The notes: generated from the sequence alone by a model not told the origin. A stretch of 64,000 bases of DNA from Candidatus Abawacabacteria bacterium (GCA_016207805.1 JACQZO010000011.1:1-64000); one strand, 5' to 3'. Counted from the stretch's first letter, positions 7,918-16,933 are shown. Translations and numbers: made by a program.

Positions 7918-8097
7918 TTATTGTGCTTGAGTTTGGTTATTCTCGGGTGTATTTGATGTGTCCTGAGATGTGTCGCAGCCTTTATTGTAAATGGTTGCTC
8001 CTGCTAGTAAAAGTGCCAAGGCTATTGCTGTTCTTTCGCTGGCCTCAACAGAAGAACGGTTCTGCCGCTGACGTAAGTGGGCAAATCTTTGCTGCAT
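7918..8097 (-). CDS. Small membrane protein of unknown function
   Basis: 59-residue open frame, begins MQQRFAHLRQRQNRSS. It has one hydrophobic helix (about residues 22-37, TAIALALLLAGATIY), then NKGC and a polar Asn/Gln/Thr-rich tail. It fills the otherwise empty 226-base gap between lysA and the methyltransferase gene and ends 2 bases from the convergent lysA stop. The charge pattern (Arg-rich before, acidic/polar after the helix) suits an inner-membrane protein. No ribosome-binding site is visible and no family was recognised, so confidence is limited. Confidence 0.4.
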   Translation of the reverse strand: MQQRFAHLRQRQNRSSVEASERTAIALALLLAGATIYNKGCDTSQDTSNTPENNQTQAQ

Positions 8098-8141
8098 AAA
8101 TTTTTGTGAAGCTGAATCTTAGCTACGCCCAGTTTATCTGT

Positions 8142-9287
8142 CTAGATCTGTACGCTAATAAATTTCAAATGATTGGATTCTGGCCAAGCCTGATGCGGAG
8201 GGAAATCTTTGTCAGCTGATCCTCGATACTGGGTCTGTACTTTGAAGCCAGCTTTTTGGGCATAGTGATGGATATGCTGATCAAAGTCTTGCTTAGACCA
8301 TTGGGCGAAATTGGTAGAACAAATTAGGCTGCCTCTTTTGTTTAATAATGGTAATGCTTGCATGATCAAATCTTGATAATTTTGTGCCACTGAAAAACTA
8401 CCTTGTTTCTTTTTGGCAAAGGTGGGCGGGTCGAGAATAATTATGTCATATTTGATTCCTTTCCGACGGCAAAAACTAAAATGAGCGAAAGTATCTGAAG
8501 TAATGACTTGATTATTGGTAGATGCCAATTTATTTAAAACCATATTTTCTACGCACCATTCGCTATAAGTCTTCGATAAATCCACACTTACTGTACTGGC
8601 GGCTCCACCAACAGCACAGGCAATGCTGAGAGCCCCTGTATAACTAAAAGTATTACAAATATGCTTCCCTTTACTAATACTCATTAAATATTCTCGATTG
8701 CCTCTTTGATCTAAAAAAAGACCATTCATTAAGCCGGCTGCTAACTTAACGATAAACTGGCCAGTTTTTTCAGCGATAATTAAATTAAGGGGAGCTGAAT
8801 TGCCCCAAATTAGTTGAATTGGTGAGTTACTATTAGTCGGAGAACGATCTTTAAGATATATACCTTGAAGCGGCATCAACTTAATCAATACTTCGATAAG
8901 GATGCTTTGCCAGACTTGTATGCCCCGATTGAAGCATGTTATTACCGCAAATTGATGAAATAATTCTATATGTATTCCCGGTATGCCATCTGCTTCACTG
9001 TGAATTAACCTGAATGCTTCAGGTAGGATAGGAAATGATTGTTGCCTTTTTTGCCAAGCCAGTTTTAGTAGCCAACTTATATAATCTGAGTCTAATGGCT
9101 TTTCTGTGATACAAATTTGCGCCTTGTGCGTATGGCCAATGTAGCCATAAAACTTTTGTGATGCGACGACAATCTCGATACTAGTACCTTCCTTGGCTAG
9201 ACTTTCAAAAAAGTCATCCTTGGTTAGGTAAGGAATCTGAGCAAGTAATTTGGCAATGCCAGTTTTCTTGGGGGTTAGCTCTACCAT
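8142..9287 (-). CDS. RlmI-like class I SAM-dependent rRNA methyltransferase
   Basis: 381 residues. An N-terminal region related to the PUA-EEHEA part of RlmI is followed by FRLIHSEADGIPGIHIE (the family's RLVHGEADGLPG block), LFLDQRGNR, SAM-binding NTFSYTGALSIACAVGGA and the catalytic DPPTFAKKKQGSF. This is the 23S rRNA 5-methylcytosine (RlmI/YccW) class. The exact target base cannot be read from sequence. Its start overlaps the stop of the upstream gene by one base (TAATG), so the two are translationally coupled. Confidence 0.85.
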   Translation of the reverse strand: MVELTPKKTGIAKLLAQIPYLTKDDFFESLAKEGTSIEIVVASQKFYGYIGHTHKAQICITEKPLDSDYISWLLKLAWQKRQQSFPILPEAFRLIHSEADGIPGIHIELFHQFAVITCFNRGIQVWQSILIEVLIKLMPLQGIYLKDRSPTNSNSPIQLIWGNSAPLNLIIAEKTGQFIVKLAAGLMNGLFLDQRGNREYLMSISKGKHICNTFSYTGALSIACAVGGAASTVSVDLSKTYSEWCVENMVLNKLASTNNQVITSDTFAHFSFCRRKGIKYDIIILDPPTFAKKKQGSFSVAQNYQDLIMQALPLLNKRGSLICSTNFAQWSKQDFDQHIHHYAQKAGFKVQTQYRGSADKDFPPHQAWPESNHLKFISVQI

Positions 9288-10081
9288 TAGCCCATTACAA
9301 TATCATCATCTTTCTCATCATCTATAGCACCTTCTTCTACTGGCTTTTTGAGAAAATACTCTTCATAAAATGCTTTTGCTTTACGCAAATTTTCCATCAC
9401 TTTCGTTTTGTCGCCGGCACCCATTGCTTCCAAACTAAACTTGATACAAATAGGCTTATTAAAATTATCGCGGCGTAAATGAGTTAAGAAACTTTCTAGA
9501 GGGATTTCTCCTTCGTCGAGTGGCTGATTAGGTAAATTGTTGTGGAAGTTTGAGATATAAACAAACTCTAATCTTTTGCGAATAATTTTGTACACTCTGA
9601 GTAATGGCAATTTCTGGGAAGCTAAATGACAAACATCTAAACAAATGTAATCAAAACGTCGCAAGTCCTCAATGTTGCGTAGAGAATACTGAGGCAAAAA
9701 TAAATTGGTGCTTGCTGGTGGATTCTCAACACAAATTTTCACTTTTGTTTTTTTCTGTAATTTGGGAATTTCATTTTTGAACCATTGGGCATAGCGTAGG
9801 CTAGTAAACAATGGCGGACGAGCGTTTAGTAAGGGGATATTTGCTGTTTCGGCAATTTCTAAAGCAGCTTGAAAGCGCTTGGGGGTTCCATCTGCTGGCA
9901 GAGAAAGGCTAACGATAGGTAATTTGAAGAATTCTTGTAAACGGAGCAAGTAATCTGGATCTCGGGTATCAAAAATATCGTTGAGGATGATATCAAGCCC
10001 TTCGAATCCAGCGTCTTTAGTAAACTCAAAAATACGATTTAAACCATATTTGTAGAGACAGCCAGTAGTAAGACACAACAT
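9287..10081 (-). CDS. Sugar-phosphate isomerase/epimerase-like TIM barrel
   Basis: 264 residues from ATG 10081 (an upstream ATG at 10108 adds a poorly fitting extension). It follows the xylose-isomerase-like/AP endonuclease 2 barrel pattern: an opening MLCLTTGCLYKYG, GFEGLDIIL on an early strand, VKICVENPP with a metal-ligand Glu, YICLDVCHLASQ with Asp/His, and VYISNFHNN. Metal-binding residues are partly conserved. The tail is acidic (DDEKDDD). Substrate unknown. First gene of a two-gene unit with the rRNA methyltransferase. Confidence 0.7.
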   Translation of the reverse strand: MLCLTTGCLYKYGLNRIFEFTKDAGFEGLDIILNDIFDTRDPDYLLRLQEFFKLPIVSLSLPADGTPKRFQAALEIAETANIPLLNARPPLFTSLRYAQWFKNEIPKLQKKTKVKICVENPPASTNLFLPQYSLRNIEDLRRFDYICLDVCHLASQKLPLLRVYKIIRKRLEFVYISNFHNNLPNQPLDEGEIPLESFLTHLRRDNFNKPICIKFSLEAMGAGDKTKVMENLRKAKAFYEEYFLKKPVEEGAIDDEKDDDIVMG

Positions 10082-10170
10082 AAAGAAGCGGATAGCTATA
10101 ATATACATCTATATCTTAGCATATATTATCAACAATATGGTATACTAATTGGAATACAAAAATAAAAACT

Positions 10171-10323
10171 ATGTCCCCACAGCACTATTTTCGCAGAATG
10201 TCGGTAGTCCTTTTTGCTTTGATTTGTGTAATCTGGGTGAGCATTTACGGTGTGATTATAACTGGAGCATTCTCACGGGCATTTTGGGCTAGTATGACAG
10301 CGGTAGATGTCCTGGTAAAATAA
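10171..10323 (+). CDS. Small single-helix membrane protein
   Basis: 50-residue open frame beginning MSPQHYFRRMSVVLFALICV. It has one long hydrophobic helix (about residues 10-33) after a basic N-terminus, then a short amphipathic tail. It lies in the 443-base gap between the divergent isomerase gene and hppA. A TATACT box at about 10140-10145 lies upstream. No family was recognised. The rest of the gap (10324-10497) holds no gene that I can see. Confidence 0.4.
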   Translation: MSPQHYFRRMSVVLFALICVIWVSIYGVIITGAFSRAFWASMTAVDVLVK

Positions 10324-10497
10324 ATTCAAAAAAACAAAAGATAAAATTATAAGGCCATCAAATCTGTTTGAAGAAATGATGACTGTGAGCTGTATTCCTC
10401 TCATGTCTTTTGCCTGTGGCCGTGGCAAAGATGGTATGTACGTACTTGCTCAGCAGCCAGTCAGTTTTGTCTAATCAGAAATAACTGAGGAATTGTT

Positions 10498-10526
10498 TTG
10501 AAACTTGAATTGTTCAGTGGTATATT
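10498..10526 (+). promoter_or_regulatory. Promoter of hppA
   Basis: TTGAAA (10498-10503), 17-base spacer, TATATT (10521-10526); the ATG follows about 25 bases later, leaving a leader of roughly 20 bases without a Shine-Dalgarno motif. Confidence 0.7.
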
Positions 10527-10551
10527 GCGCCCGATTTAACTAATCCTGTAT

Positions 10552-12594
10552 ATGCCATATGTTTGGTATGCCTTGGGCGCTAGTATACTAGCTCTAGTGG
10601 TTGCGGTTATTCATATTTCGTCGATCATGCGTGTGAAAGTTGCTGATAAAACGATGAATGATATTTCTTTAGCTATTAGGCAGGGAGCGGAAGCCTATCT
10701 TAGTCGGCAAACTAAGACAATTGGCGTGTTTACTATTCTGATTTTTTTGGTACTGGGTTTTGTTTTTAATTGGTTGATGGCTGCTGGATTTTTAGCTGGT
10801 GCGATTCTTTCTTTGGCAGCTGCTTATATTGGTATGGGTGTATGTAGTCGTACTAATGTACGTACTGCTTTCTTAGCTAAAGAAGGTATGCAGCCAGCAT
10901 TAAGTATTGCTTTCCGTGGTGGTTTGGTCACAGGTCTTGGTGTGGTTGGTCTAGCGCTTTTGGGAGTGAGTGGTTTTTATCTTATTCTTAGAGCGTATGG
11001 TTTGCCTGTCGCCCAAATTCCGCAAATGTTAATTGGCTTTGGTTTTGGTGCTTCTTTGGTGAGTTTATTTGCTCGTGTTGGTGGGGGCATTTTTACTAAG
11101 GCAGCTGATGTCGGGGCTGATCTTGTCGGAAAAATAGAACAAAATATTCCTGAAGATGATCCTCGAAATCCAGCCGTTATTGCTGATAATGTTGGCGACA
11201 ACGTAGGTGATGTTGCTGGTATGGGGGCTGATCTTTTTGAAACCTATGCAGTTACCTTGATTGCTGCTTTGGTATTAGCTTCTTCAGTATTTACTGGTGG
11301 TAGTTTTTCACAGGTAGCGATTGAGTATCCTTTGATGTTGGGGGCTGTAGCTATCGTAGCGTCTATCTTGGGAGCTTTTTTTGTACGTTTGGGCAGCAAG
11401 AAAAATATTATGGGAGCTTTGTACAAAGGTTTAGCAGCAACAAGTATATTTTCTATTATTGGTTTTTATTTTGTCACCAATGCGATGTTGGGTAATGAAA
11501 TGCGAATATTTTATGCTTCTTTAGTAGGTATTGCTTTGACAGTTTTGATGAATGTGATCACCGAATACTATACCTCTACTGCTTATAAGCCGGTACAAGA
11601 TACAGCAAAAGCGGCAGAAACTGGTGCAGGGACTAATGTGATTATTGGCTTAGCTTATGGTTTGAGAAGTACATTCCTGCCGATTATGGCAATTGTTATT
11701 GCTATCATGTTGGCTTATTGGTTAGGAGATACTTCTAGTTTACATAGTGGTATTTATGGTATTGCGATTGCCGCTGTAGCCATGCTTTCTACCACTGGAA
11801 TGGTGATTGCAATGGATGCTTATGGACCGATTACTGATAATGCTGGTGGTATTGCCGAAATGGCAAATTTACCAGAGCATGTGCGTGAGGTTACAGATGC
11901 TTTAGATGCTGTTGGTAATACTACCAAGGCGGTTACTAAGGGCTATGCCATTGGTTCGGCTGCATTAGCGGCATTAGTTCTTTTCCAGGCGTACAATGAA
12001 GAATTTGTGAAGCTTGGCAAAACCTTGAGTCAACGGATTGACGATCCAACTGTATTGGTAGGACTTTTTATTGGTGCTTTATTACCTGCCCTATTCTCTT
12101 CTTATTGTATGCAAGCGGTGGGACGTGCTGCTCACAAGGTAGTAGATGAAGTACGTCGCCAATTCCGTGATATTAAGGGAATTATGGAGGGTAAAGCGAA
12201 ACCAGATTATAAAGCTTGTGTAGATATCGTTACCAAGGCTGCTTTGTACGAAATGATAATGCCTGGTTTATTGGCAGTAGTTGCTCCTATTGCTGTTGCT
12301 TTTCTTCTTGGTCCTGAGGCTTTAGCTGGTTTGCTTGCTGGTGTCATGGTTTCCGGTTTAGTAACTGCTATTGCTATGTGTACCGGTGGGGCGGCATGGG
12401 ATAATGCTAAAAAGTATATCGAAAAAGGCCATTTCGGTGGCAAAGGATCACCTACTCACAAAGCTGCAGTGGTAGGGGATACAGTTGGCGATCCCTACAA
12501 AGATACAGCAGGTCCTGCAATTAATGCTTTGATCAAGGTAATCAATACGATTGCGCTTATTCTGGCACCTATTTTGGCTAGTATGATGGTGTAA
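10552..12594 (+). CDS. hppA: Membrane-bound H+-translocating pyrophosphatase, K+-independent type
   Basis: 680 residues with about 16 membrane segments. It couples PPi hydrolysis to ion pumping. Signature blocks: [18 protein letters not shown], the acidic substrate loop [37 protein letters not shown], and the late [17 protein letters not shown]. Lys459 in [10 protein letters not shown] takes the place of the alanine that marks K+-dependent enzymes. By established family rules it is therefore K+-independent, most likely a proton pump. It is a monocistronic unit with clear promoter and terminator, probably a key source of membrane potential or PPi recycling in a metabolically reduced cell. Confidence 0.96.
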   Translation: MPYVWYALGASILALVVAVIHISSIMRVKVADKTMNDISLAIRQGAEAYLSRQTKTIGVFTILIFLVLGFVFNWLMAAGFLAGAILSLAAAYIGMGVCSRTNVRTAFLAKEGMQPALSIAFRGGLVTGLGVVGLALLGVSGFYLILRAYGLPVAQIPQMLIGFGFGASLVSLFARVGGGIFTKAADVGADLVGKIEQNIPEDDPRNPAVIADNVGDNVGDVAGMGADLFETYAVTLIAALVLASSVFTGGSFSQVAIEYPLMLGAVAIVASILGAFFVRLGSKKNIMGALYKGLAATSIFSIIGFYFVTNAMLGNEMRIFYASLVGIALTVLMNVITEYYTSTAYKPVQDTAKAAETGAGTNVIIGLAYGLRSTFLPIMAIVIAIMLAYWLGDTSSLHSGIYGIAIAAVAMLSTTGMVIAMDAYGPITDNAGGIAEMANLPEHVREVTDALDAVGNTTKAVTKGYAIGSAALAALVLFQAYNEEFVKLGKTLSQRIDDPTVLVGLFIGALLPALFSSYCMQAVGRAAHKVVDEVRRQFRDIKGIMEGKAKPDYKACVDIVTKAALYEMIMPGLLAVVAPIAVAFLLGPEALAGLLAGVMVSGLVTAIAMCTGGAAWDNAKKYIEKGHFGGKGSPTHKAAVVGDTVGDPYKDTAGPAINALIKVINTIALILAPILASMMV

Positions 12595-12618
12595 AGATTG
12601 GTTTGAATTAGAAAATGT

Positions 12619-12658
12619 AAAAAGCAGGTCAGAGATAATTGCTCTGACCTGCTTTTTT
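12619..12658 (+). terminator. Strong terminator after hppA
   Basis: A 16-bp perfect stem (12619-12634 with 12642-12657, core GCAGGTCAGAG/CTCTGACCTGC), a 7-base loop and a T6 tail. Confidence 0.92.
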
Positions 12659-12796
12659 GCTCAGGTTGTTTTTATTCCCCGTTGGGCAGGAATCTAGGCC
12701 ACTTTTTCTGAAAGTGATGAGGCTACCAGTAAGATTGATTCCTTCTTTTAGGTATGCGTTTATGGTAAAATAAATTGATAGTATTTATATCTATTT

Positions 12797-13747
12797 TTGA
12801 AACAGCGCTTTTCACTTTGGATTATGATTGGATTAGGTTTGCTTGAGCTTCTAGTATTGGCTTTTGTGCTTGAGCCAACCAACTTGCTATATTTGTATAT
12901 TTCTTTGCTGATTATTTTAGGAAATAGTTGCTTTGTCTGGCTGTTTTCTTGTTTCCGTCCCAAACAATCAAAGACATCCCAATTAGCCAAAGCTTCAATT
13001 AGTGAAGAACGTTTGGTAAATAGTTTGCTAGTAGCAGAAAAAATTCAAAAGTATTTGCTCCCTGCCCATGTAGGAACTATTACCGGTTTAGATGTTTATG
13101 CGAAATCCAGACCCTCAGAAGAAATTGGCGGCGATTTTTATCAGGTGATACCAATTTCACCAACCAGAACACTTTTTGCTATTGGAGACGTGGCTGGTCA
13201 TGGTCTTCCTTCTGCAATGATCAGTATTATTGTTGATACTTTGATTCATGCTTTTGCCAAGGAACAAGATATGCAAAAGATGACTAAGCAAATTAATACT
13301 ATTTTATATCAACGGATTGCGCCCAATCTTTTTTCTACATTGTTATTACTACTGTGGGATAGTGAAACTAAGCTCATGTCTATAGTGTCAGCTGGTTTTG
13401 GCCGCTTCTTGCATTATCATTCTGCAGATCGGATAATCAATACAATCAAAGGAGGGGGGATTGCTCTAGGGATGGTAAAAAGTGATAAAAGTATTGCGAC
13501 TACTAGACAATTGGTCTTTACTTCCGGGGATGTGTTGATTCTTTCTACTGATGGTATTTTGGAAATGCAAAATGGTTTGGGAAAGAGGTTGGGGATCGAA
13601 AGATGGGCAAAGATTGCCCAGCAGCATGCTGCTTTAGATTCTGCTGAAGCGATATTTCAGGCCTTGTCGCGGGATATTTTATCTTTTGCAGGTACGGCTA
13701 AACAGATAGATGATGTGACTCTCATGGTAATTCGTCATATATGCTAA
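12797..13747 (+). CDS. Membrane-anchored SpoIIE/RsbU-type PP2C phosphatase
   Basis: 316 residues, TTG start. Two N-terminal membrane helices (about 7-25 and 30-52) precede a SpoIIE-type phosphatase domain. The metal-binding set is complete: Asp113 in EEIGGDFY, Asp131 in GDVAGHG, Asp252 in STDGILE and Asp305-Asp306 in DDVTLMV. In the RsbU/SpoIIE class these enzymes dephosphorylate a STAS-domain antagonist. The next two genes encode exactly the partners needed. There is no sensor domain other than the membrane region. Its 3' end overlaps the kinase gene by 7 bases. Confidence 0.88.
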   Translation: MKQRFSLWIMIGLGLLELLVLAFVLEPTNLLYLYISLLIILGNSCFVWLFSCFRPKQSKTSQLAKASISEERLVNSLLVAEKIQKYLLPAHVGTITGLDVYAKSRPSEEIGGDFYQVIPISPTRTLFAIGDVAGHGLPSAMISIIVDTLIHAFAKEQDMQKMTKQINTILYQRIAPNLFSTLLLLLWDSETKLMSIVSAGFGRFLHYHSADRIINTIKGGGIALGMVKSDKSIATTRQLVFTSGDVLILSTDGILEMQNGLGKRLGIERWAKIAQQHAALDSAEAIFQALSRDILSFAGTAKQIDDVTLMVIRHIC

Positions 13748-14190
13748 AAACTATTACTCAAACCTGGCATATCTCACGTTCACTTTATTCTCCTCAAGAT
13801 ATTCGTAATCAAATCGGTAATTTTTTGAGTACCCATATTGCGCTCAGTAAGTGGGTACATCGTTTACAATTGGTTGCAGCTGAGTTGATTGCTAATAGTT
13901 GCGAACATCGTTTTGATAATGATTATGTGGTCTTGACCATAAGGATGACCAATTATCTTGGTAAGGTGAGAGTGCAAATTATCCTGGATGATAAAAGTAA
14001 TGTGCTTATTATGCAGCGGTATAATAATCTCCGTCATGCTTTTAAGAAGCGTAAACTGCCAATTGAAAATAAAAGTGTTCATGGCCGAGGCTTAGCAATC
14101 ATTTTGCTCTGGACAGACCAGATGCAATTTAGTAAAAAGCGAGCAGGTGGATTAACAGTGAAAGTCGTTAAGACCATTTACCTAGCCTAG
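13741..14190 (+). CDS. RsbW/SpoIIAB-like serine kinase (HATPase fold)
   Basis: 149 residues of the GHKL/HATPase_c_2 type. The N-box is present (AAELIANSCEH, Glu48 and Asn52) and a G2-type glycine block occurs near the end (HGRGLAIIL). The DxGxG G1 box is degenerate (DDKSNV). Family members phosphorylate a STAS antagonist and hold a partner, classically a sigma factor, inactive. It overlaps the phosphatase gene and is followed 5 bases later by the STAS gene, so the three form one operon. Confidence 0.8.
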   Translation: MLKTITQTWHISRSLYSPQDIRNQIGNFLSTHIALSKWVHRLQLVAAELIANSCEHRFDNDYVVLTIRMTNYLGKVRVQIILDDKSNVLIMQRYNNLRHAFKKRKLPIENKSVHGRGLAIILLWTDQMQFSKKRAGGLTVKVVKTIYLA

Positions 14191-14195
14191 ATTCT

Positions 14196-14555
14196 ATGAC
14201 CCCTTTTACTTTCGTAATCACCGATATTAAGCTTAATAACACTGCTAAGGCGAAGCATATTCTTTGCCAAGGAGAATTAGATGAAAGCAATGTAGACTTT
14301 CATGCGGAGACGATATACGACTTAATTCATCTAGTTCCCAAAGGAACACATTTTGTCCTTGATGGTAAGTCACTGGCCTATTTAAATAGTAAAGCTTTGG
14401 GGTATCTAACAGACTGGTTTAATAAGCTCGATCAAAAAGGTGGGCGGATTTTTTTGGTCAATCTCAAACCTGCAATATTTGATGTTTTGGATGTAGTTGG
14501 TATTACCCAAATTATATCGGTTCATGACAAGGTGGCAGATATTGAACTAAATTAA
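14196..14555 (+). CDS. STAS-domain anti-anti-sigma factor-like protein
   Basis: 119 residues, a single STAS domain of SpoIIAA/RsbV type. The block THFVLDGKSLAYLNSKALGYL matches the family's phospho-acceptor loop, with Ser65 as the likely acceptor. This is the antagonist arm of the partner-switching module encoded with the upstream phosphatase and kinase. No sigma factor gene is in the window, so the final output is unknown. Confidence 0.8.
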   Translation: MTPFTFVITDIKLNNTAKAKHILCQGELDESNVDFHAETIYDLIHLVPKGTHFVLDGKSLAYLNSKALGYLTDWFNKLDQKGGRIFLVNLKPAIFDVLDVVGITQIISVHDKVADIELN

Positions 14556-14601
14556 GAATCTGCATTGTTGGCTGTTTAATGCTTGCTTAAGCCATAAACT
14601 C

Positions 14602-14629
14602 TTGACTCTATTGAGTGCTGGAGTATAAT
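14602..14629 (+). promoter_or_regulatory. Near-consensus promoter for the disordered-protein gene
   Basis: TTGACT (14602-14607), 16-base spacer, perfect TATAAT (14624-14629). A 10-base perfect palindrome (CTCTCGAGAG, 14639-14648) lies at the predicted transcription start and could be an operator. This is the best promoter in the window and serves only the small gene at 14683. Confidence 0.75.
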
Positions 14630-14682
14630 TAAGGTTGACTCTCGAGAGCGTAAGGTAACCTATTATCTTTAACTCTTATCCT

Positions 14683-14934
14683 ATGACTAATCTCAATGAT
14701 CGTGGAAATAATCAATATTCCACCAATAATCAAGGTACCAGTGGGGCTAATTCAGGTAACATGGGCAGGGATGATAAAAAGCGGAAGGGGGCTAATGAAC
14801 AATTTGGTCAAGGAGGAAGTAATACATCGGGACAGAGCCAGCAAGGTTCAGTGACATCATCTCGAGATCGCAGTGACTCAAGCGGTCAAGGAGGTAACAA
14901 TCGTAACGATTCAAGCCAGGGTAGCAATCGTTAA
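14683..14934 (+). CDS. Small Gly/Ser/Asn/Gln-rich disordered protein
   Basis: 83 residues, almost entirely Gly, Ser, Asn, Gln, Arg and Asp, with no hydrophobic core and no membrane segment. One basic patch DKKRKG lies near residue 33. It must be intrinsically disordered. No family was recognised; the composition recalls stress-induced hydrophilic proteins. It has its own strong promoter and a terminator, so it is very likely expressed. Its place right after a partner-switching stress-type module hints at a stress role (inference). Confidence 0.6.
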   Translation: MTNLNDRGNNQYSTNNQGTSGANSGNMGRDDKKRKGANEQFGQGGSNTSGQSQQGSVTSSRDRSDSSGQGGNNRNDSSQGSNR

Positions 14935-14960
14935 TAGTAGCCGTACGTACTAACTACTAT

Positions 14961-15000
14961 AAAAAGAGCTCCTATAAGGATATAGCTAGGAGCTCTTTTT
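14961..15000. terminator. Bidirectional terminator, disordered-protein gene / rplA
   Basis: A 14-bp stem (14961-14974 with 14987-15000, core AGAGCTCCTA/TAGGAGCTCT) with A and T tracts. It sits between the plus-strand gene ending at 14934 and the end of the secE-nusG-rplKA operon on the minus strand. Confidence 0.88.
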
Positions 15001-15018
15001 TATCTTGCTGAGAATTAC

Positions 15019-15705
15019 TTACTGTGAAAATGAAACTTTAATGCCTGGACCCATTGTAGTAGTCAATGTGACACTATTGATATAAGTGGCTTTTACTCCA
15101 GTCGGTCTCACTGCTTTTACAGCATCGATGATTGCCTTCACATTTTCAAACAATTTATCTTTACCAAAAGATACCTTACCCCCAATGACATGGAGATTCC
15201 CTTGAGGATCATTTCTAAACTCCACGCGTCCCTTTTTTACTTCAGTAATAGTGGCAACGATATCGGTTGTCACTGTACCAGCTTTAGGATTGGGCATTAA
15301 ACCTTTAGTACCAAGTATTTTTCCTAACTTTGCCATTTTGCGCATTGCTTCTGGTGTAGCAATAGCAACGTCAAAGTCCGTCCAATTGTCTTTTGCTACC
15401 TTTTCAATCAAATCATCGCCACCAGCAAAGTCTGCACCTGCTTTTTTTGCCTTTTCCACTTCATCTTCACCAACAAAAGCAGCAATAATTTTGCTTTTGC
15501 CACTACCATTGGGCAGGCTTACGGTGCTTCTCACTTGCTGATCAGCATACTTAGGATCGATGTTGAGATTGAAGTGCACTTCAACAGTACTATCAAATTT
15601 GGTCGTACTAGAATCAACTAAAAGAGCACAAGCTTCTTCTAATTCATATTTCTTAGTACGATCAATTTTTTCACTTGCAGCCCGATATTTTTTGGAACGT
15701 TTCAT
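15019..15705 (-). CDS. rplA: 50S ribosomal protein uL1
   Basis: 228 residues, normal length. Landmarks: EACALLVDSSTTKFDSTVEVHFNL at the N-terminus, KILGTKGLMPNPKAGTVT and VRPTGVKATYINSVTLTTTMGPG. It binds 23S rRNA at the L1 stalk and can autoregulate the L11 operon. Last gene of secE-nusG-rplK-rplA. Some Patescibacteria lack uL1, so its presence excludes those lineages. rplJ and rplL do not follow, unlike the E. coli order. Confidence 0.97.
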   Translation of the reverse strand: MKRSKKYRAASEKIDRTKKYELEEACALLVDSSTTKFDSTVEVHFNLNIDPKYADQQVRSTVSLPNGSGKSKIIAAFVGEDEVEKAKKAGADFAGGDDLIEKVAKDNWTDFDVAIATPEAMRKMAKLGKILGTKGLMPNPKAGTVTTDIVATITEVKKGRVEFRNDPQGNLHVIGGKVSFGKDKLFENVKAIIDAVKAVRPTGVKATYINSVTLTTTMGPGIKVSFSQ

Positions 15706-15715
15706 AAATAAAATA

Positions 15716-16141
15716 TTAATCTTCCACCGTTATACCCATACTGCGCGCTGTGCCGGCGATCATGCGTGCTGCTTGATCTACGGAGGTGGTGTTGAGATCA
15801 GCCATTTTGACCTCAGCGATTTTGCGCAATTGAGCTTTAGTAATTTTACCAACTTTACTTTTATTCGGTTCGCCTGATCCTTTTTCCAGCTTAATTTCTT
15901 TCAAAATTAAAACTGAAGCGGGAGGGGTCTTGAGAATAAAATCAAAACTACGATCAGCATAAATGGTGATAATAGCTGGGATCAAAATATCTCCCATCTC
16001 ACGTGTCTTTTCATTGAACTGCTGACAGAATTGCTGAATATTGATGCCATGGGGACCAAGGGCTGTACCAATTGGTGGTGCAGGATTTGCCTTGCCCGCC
16101 TTGGCTTGAATTTTGACCTTAACCAAAATTTTCTTTGCCAT
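15716..16141 (-). CDS. rplK: 50S ribosomal protein uL11
   Basis: 141 residues. Typical blocks are [41 protein letters not shown], and the C-terminal [25 protein letters not shown]. It forms the GTPase-associated stalk base with 23S rRNA. It lies 10 bases before rplA and 17 bases after nusG in one operon. Confidence 0.97.
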   Translation of the reverse strand: MAKKILVKVKIQAKAGKANPAPPIGTALGPHGINIQQFCQQFNEKTREMGDILIPAIITIYADRSFDFILKTPPASVLILKEIKLEKGSGEPNKSKVGKITKAQLRKIAEVKMADLNTTSVDQAARMIAGTARSMGITVED

Positions 16142-16158
16142 ACGGATAAATGATTAAA

Positions 16159-16701
16159 TTAAACTTTTTTGATTTGCGTAAACTCTAACTCTACTGGCGT
16201 TTCGCGATTAAAAATAGAAACCAATACCTTAATTTTACCTTTATTGTCATCAATTTCACTAATAGTGCCTTGATAACCAGCGAAAGGCCCTTCGGTGATA
16301 GTAACTACTTCAGCAATGCTGAAATTAGCCTTGAATTTAGGCTCTTTCATGCCCATGCGTTTGCGAATACGCTTGATTTCTTCATCACTCACAGGGATAG
16401 GAATGGTACCTGAACCAATAAAACCAGTAACATTAGGAGTGTTGCGTACCACATACCAAGATTCATCTGACACAATCATATTAACGATTACATAACCAGG
16501 AAACATGCGTTTCTCAACTAATTTTTGTTCTCCCTTTTTTACCTCAATTTGAGTTTCTTTGGGAACAATGACATCAAAAATGAAATCCTGCATGTTCATA
16601 GTCTCGATACGTTGCTTTAACGCTTCAGCTACAGCATCTTCGTAGCCTGAATAAGTGTGAAGCACGTACCATTTTCGCCCTTGGCTCTCTTGCTTAGGCA
16701 T
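16159..16701 (-). CDS. nusG: Transcription termination/antitermination protein NusG
   Basis: 180 residues. NGN domain (RKWYVLHTYSGYEDAVAEAL; MFPGYVIVNM; VRNTPNVTGFIG) and a C-terminal KOW domain (VVTITEGPFAGYQGTISEID). It binds RNA polymerase and couples it to ribosomes or Rho. Position between secE and rplK is the ancient bacterial order. It is 3 bases from secE. Confidence 0.97.
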   Translation of the reverse strand: MPKQESQGRKWYVLHTYSGYEDAVAEALKQRIETMNMQDFIFDVIVPKETQIEVKKGEQKLVEKRMFPGYVIVNMIVSDESWYVVRNTPNVTGFIGSGTIPIPVSDEEIKRIRKRMGMKEPKFKANFSIAEVVTITEGPFAGYQGTISEIDDNKGKIKVLVSIFNRETPVELEFTQIKKV

Positions 16702-16704
16702 AAA

Positions 16705-16905
16705 TTAGACGCCAGTTAAAAAATCAGACAGATACTTGTAACCATTGCTAAATAAGAAATCAAGTAAAGCAATAAATGCTAACATTACTAAACTGATACT
16801 TAATACCACAATGGTGCTATTGATAGCTTGAGACCTAGTAGGCCAAGCTACTTTTCGAAGCTCTTCAACAGAGCTGCTGACGTAATTGTGAATGGAACGA
16901 ATCAT
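16705..16905 (-). CDS. secE: Preprotein translocase subunit SecE
   Basis: 66 residues from ATG 16905. A longer in-frame start at 16974 is rejected because a promoter (16946-16974) and a terminator-like hairpin lie inside that extension, and the extra residues do not match SecE. It has the conserved amphipathic block SSSVEELRKVAWPTRSQAINST followed by one membrane helix, the minimal single-helix form of SecE. It stabilises SecY in the Sec translocon. Confidence 0.92.
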   Translation of the reverse strand: MIRSIHNYVSSSVEELRKVAWPTRSQAINSTIVVLSISLVMLAFIALLDFLFSNGYKYLSDFLTGV

Positions 16906-16911
16906 ATGATT

Positions 16912-16933
16912 TTTAAAAAGCCCCTCAGGGCTT
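16912..16933 (-). terminator. Terminator-like hairpin in front of secE
   Basis: On the minus strand, AAGCCC (16933-16928), loop TGAG, GGGCTT (16923-16918), then TTT and A-rich sequence. It may end the upstream membrane-protein gene. It lies just after the predicted start of the secE operon transcript, so it may also attenuate that operon. Confidence 0.6.

Noticed and set aside
12735-12771. Promoter for the SpoIIE-kinase-STAS operon
   Set aside because: TTGATT and TATGGT/TAAAAT boxes are present but spacing (20 or 25) is poor.
15251-15541. Plus-strand frame of 96 residues
   Set aside because: Antisense shadow of rplA.
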